Source: Clostridia bacterium
GTDB lineage: Bacteria; Bacillota; Clostridia; Oscillospirales; CAG-272
NCBI GenBank assembly: GCA_017462385.1
Contig: JAFTRE010000010.1
Location: 62,001 to 126,000, forward strand
Length of the DNA stretch: 64,000 bases
Direction of reading: 5' to 3'
The number at the start of each line of letters is the position of its first letter. The first letter of the stretch is position 1. This document shows positions 62,686 through 64,000 of the stretch, piece by piece. The notes under the pieces are model-generated. The model did no database searches and had not been told where the DNA came from. It was given only the letters and a program-made list of their open reading frames with translations. Position numbers and translations under genes: made by a program.

Positions 62686-63318
62686 ATGAAAAAAAGTATT
62701 GTATTGTTTCTTATCGCGGCGATTACCCTCGCATTATTTTCATGCGCCGAAACAAGAGATCCCAATATTCCTGACACAGATATGTCCGACCAAATCGACT
62801 CAAACGATGACAATATTACTCCTGAAATTGACAGCTGGGATCAATATGAACAACAAATGAGAGCAAAATACCCGGGATATAATTTCGGCTCCCCCGAATC
62901 TTATACTTTAGTGGAAAACAATCCAAACGGCTCTCCCGATCCCAAGGTGGACAGTTCTGTCCCCTCCGACGCCACCGCCAGCGGTGTAACGCTTACAACG
63001 ACCGAGCCGACACACAAGATCAACAGATTCTCAAGTGTAAAATTCGTTCTTTCCAAAAGCGGAGACGGAGACCTAAATTTCTATTACAACGATCAATTCC
63101 GTTTGGAGCGTCAAAATGAAAGCGGCGAGTGGGAGCGACTTTATTATATGCCGTATCCGGCATGGGAATATTGGAAAGAATCGGGGCCTGACGGACAGGC
63201 GGAGCTTACTTTATACAGTTCAAATATCATTTCTCCTATAACATCGGGACAATACCGCGCCGTTATTTTTGTCGGCAGCGAGCCCACCCCGGTATATTGC
63301 AATTTCAATGTTGAATAA
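62686..63318 (+). CDS. lipoprotein partner of the S1 protease, Ig-like domain
   Basis: 210 aa from the ATG at 62686, eight bases after GGAGG. Lipobox LALFSC. After an acidic linker (to about residue 100), the C-terminal ~100 residues are beta-rich: VKFVLSKSGDGDLNFYYNDQ, YRLE-like FRLERQNESGEWERLYYMP, and SGQYRAVIFVG. They resemble bacterial Ig-like domains with the ending L..G.YR found in envelope proteins. May bind, inhibit or localise the protease; inference. Confidence 0.75.
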   Translation: MKKSIVLFLIAAITLALFSCAETRDPNIPDTDMSDQIDSNDDNITPEIDSWDQYEQQMRAKYPGYNFGSPESYTLVENNPNGSPDPKVDSSVPSDATASGVTLTTTEPTHKINRFSSVKFVLSKSGDGDLNFYYNDQFRLERQNESGEWERLYYMPYPAWEYWKESGPDGQAELTLYSSNIISPITSGQYRAVIFVGSEPTPVYCNFNVE

Positions 63319-63322
63319 TTCA

Positions 63323-63550
63323 AAAAGCCCGCTGACAGCATGTCAGCGGGCGAATTGTTTATATAATTGCTCAAATCTCCGGAATCTCTATCTCGATCTC
63401 GTGACCAAGCTCGGCGGATTTTGCAATGCCGTCGATAATAGCCTGGTTGTAGAGTATCTGCGAGGATGGAACGGGCGCGGGAGTGCCGTTCTTGACAGCG
63501 TCAAGGAATGTACGGATCTTAAGATCGAACAGTCCTTTCTTCATATTGAT
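63323..63550. repeat. direct repeat, intact-gene copy
   Basis: Second copy of the 228-bp segment at 61150-61377, same orientation, offset exactly 2173 bp. It contains the terminator (63327-63351 stem; T5 tail on the minus strand) and the 3' end of the intact oxidoreductase gene. Confidence 0.92.
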
Positions 63551-64000
63551 GATCGGGATCTCGGTGCACACCTGCTGGCCGCAGACCTCGTGGTATATTT
63601 TCATGGGGCCGCCGACAGTGCCGTTCCAGCACTCGGTGGAGGGTATGAGCAGACCGCCCTGTGTGACCAGAATAATGGTGTCGCCGGGAGTGTCCATGTT
63701 CATAGCCCACGAAATTCTGAAATCGAGAATAATGCCGCCCTCGAGACGAACAAATGCCGCCGCGAAGTCGTCAACACCGAATTTAGATGCGTACTCGGCG
63801 CGCTTGGACGCCTTATAGCCGCAGTAGTTGGGATCGGTGCCGAAGAAATTGGACTTGTAGCCGGTAACCGTCAGCGGCTTGGGATAGCCGATGGCGTTGA
63901 GCACCATGTCAAGCGAATAACAGCCGATATCGCCCAGCGCGCCGATGCCCGCGGTTGCGTCCTCGATAAAGCTGGTGCCGAAAGGCGTGGGGATGCCGCG
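63371..64000 (-). CDS. Gfo/Idh/MocA-family oxidoreductase, 5' part outside window
   Basis: The C-terminal 209 codons are visible; the frame is open to the window edge (RGIPTPFGTSFIEDATAGIG, ALGDIGCYSLDMVLNAIGYP). GGALGDIGCY-like motif and the terminal domain (FVRLEGGIILDFRISWAMNM) are typical of NAD(P)-dependent sugar or inositol dehydrogenases. Substrate unknown. Its 3' end is duplicated at 61150-61377. Confidence 0.88.
   Translation of the reverse strand, partial: RGIPTPFGTSFIEDATAGIGALGDIGCYSLDMVLNAIGYPKPLTVTGYKSNFFGTDPNYCGYKASKRAEYASKFGVDDFAAAFVRLEGGIILDFRISWAMNMDTPGDTIILVTQGGLLIPSTECWNGTVGGPMKIYHEVCGQQVCTEIPIINMKKGLFDLKIRTFLDAVKNGTPAPVPSSQILYNQAIIDGIAKSAELGHEIEIEIPEI

Noticed and set aside
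59392..63318. Prophage or integrative element
   Set aside because: The AT-rich accessory genes and the 228-bp repeat suggest mobility, but there is no integrase, transposase, relaxase or phage structural gene.

Overview
The window looks like chromosome from an anaerobic, spore-forming-lineage Bacillota of the class Clostridia, most likely an uncultured gut member near Oscillospirales. The grounds are a SpoVG gene, a YerC/TrpR-like regulator, a clostridial lysine riboswitch ahead of dapA-dapB-ddh, perfect sigma-A promoters (TTGACA-N17-TATAAT) and strong GGAGG ribosome binding sites. Core genes are fairly GC-rich; several islands are clearly AT-rich. The taxonomy is inference.

Layout. 1-8.3 kb: branched-chain amino acid operon leuA(partial)-leuC-leuD-leuB-ilvB-ilvN-ilvC-ilvD, followed by a DUF815 AAA ATPase. 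9.6-20.9 kb: a GDPD lipoprotein, an acyl-ACP thioesterase, then a minus-strand block with a TIM-barrel isomerase, a kinase fusion, a sulfatase, a MazG-like pseudogene, a LamG/metallophosphatase surface protein, a CPBP protease with a MerR regulator, and an SDR. 20.9-25.3 kb: a decay island of broken genes, tiny membrane proteins and three copies of a roughly 150-190 bp repeat. 25.3-26.4 kb: five tRNA genes (Cys, Gly, Phe, Asp, Val) with promoters, terminators and two hairpin arrays. 26.5-31.4 kb: methyltransferase, YerC, MurC, SpoVG, YfcE-like phosphoesterase, lipid kinase. 31.4-34.3 kb: a broken subtilisin-like protease with a lipoprotein partner, preceded by a promoter and an apparent transcription attenuator. 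34.4-39.6 kb: isomerase, sulfatase, a trio of small unknown proteins and a membrane-fused nucleosidase. 39.6-48.7 kb, minus strand: NAGPA lipoprotein, DUF6897-like protein, EF-G-like GTPase, TatD, MetG, DUF975-like protein, NagA. 49-53.5 kb: membrane protein, DEDDh exonuclease, third sulfatase, DUF2007, ThiI. 53.5-59.3 kb: lysine riboswitch and dapA-dapB-ddh, a PRPP-binding transferase, AspS. 59.3-64 kb: AT-rich accessory genes (DUF4143 ATPase, XRE regulator, S1 protease plus lipoprotein) flanked by a 228-bp duplication of the 3' end of an oxidoreductase gene.

Main oddities. (1) At least six intergenic arrays of small dissimilar hairpins are separated by a short spacer that is constant within a locus (GTGAAAT, ATATCGA, GTGATAT and others) but differs between loci. 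(2) A leader RNA with mutually exclusive antiterminator and terminator stems precedes a lipoprotein/subtilisin operon. (3) Two loci pair a secreted protease with a lipoprotein, one of them bounded by a long direct repeat. (4) Several genes carry single in-frame stops or frameshifts that are not evident from plain ORF calling. No CRISPR array, transposase, integrase or complete prophage is visible.
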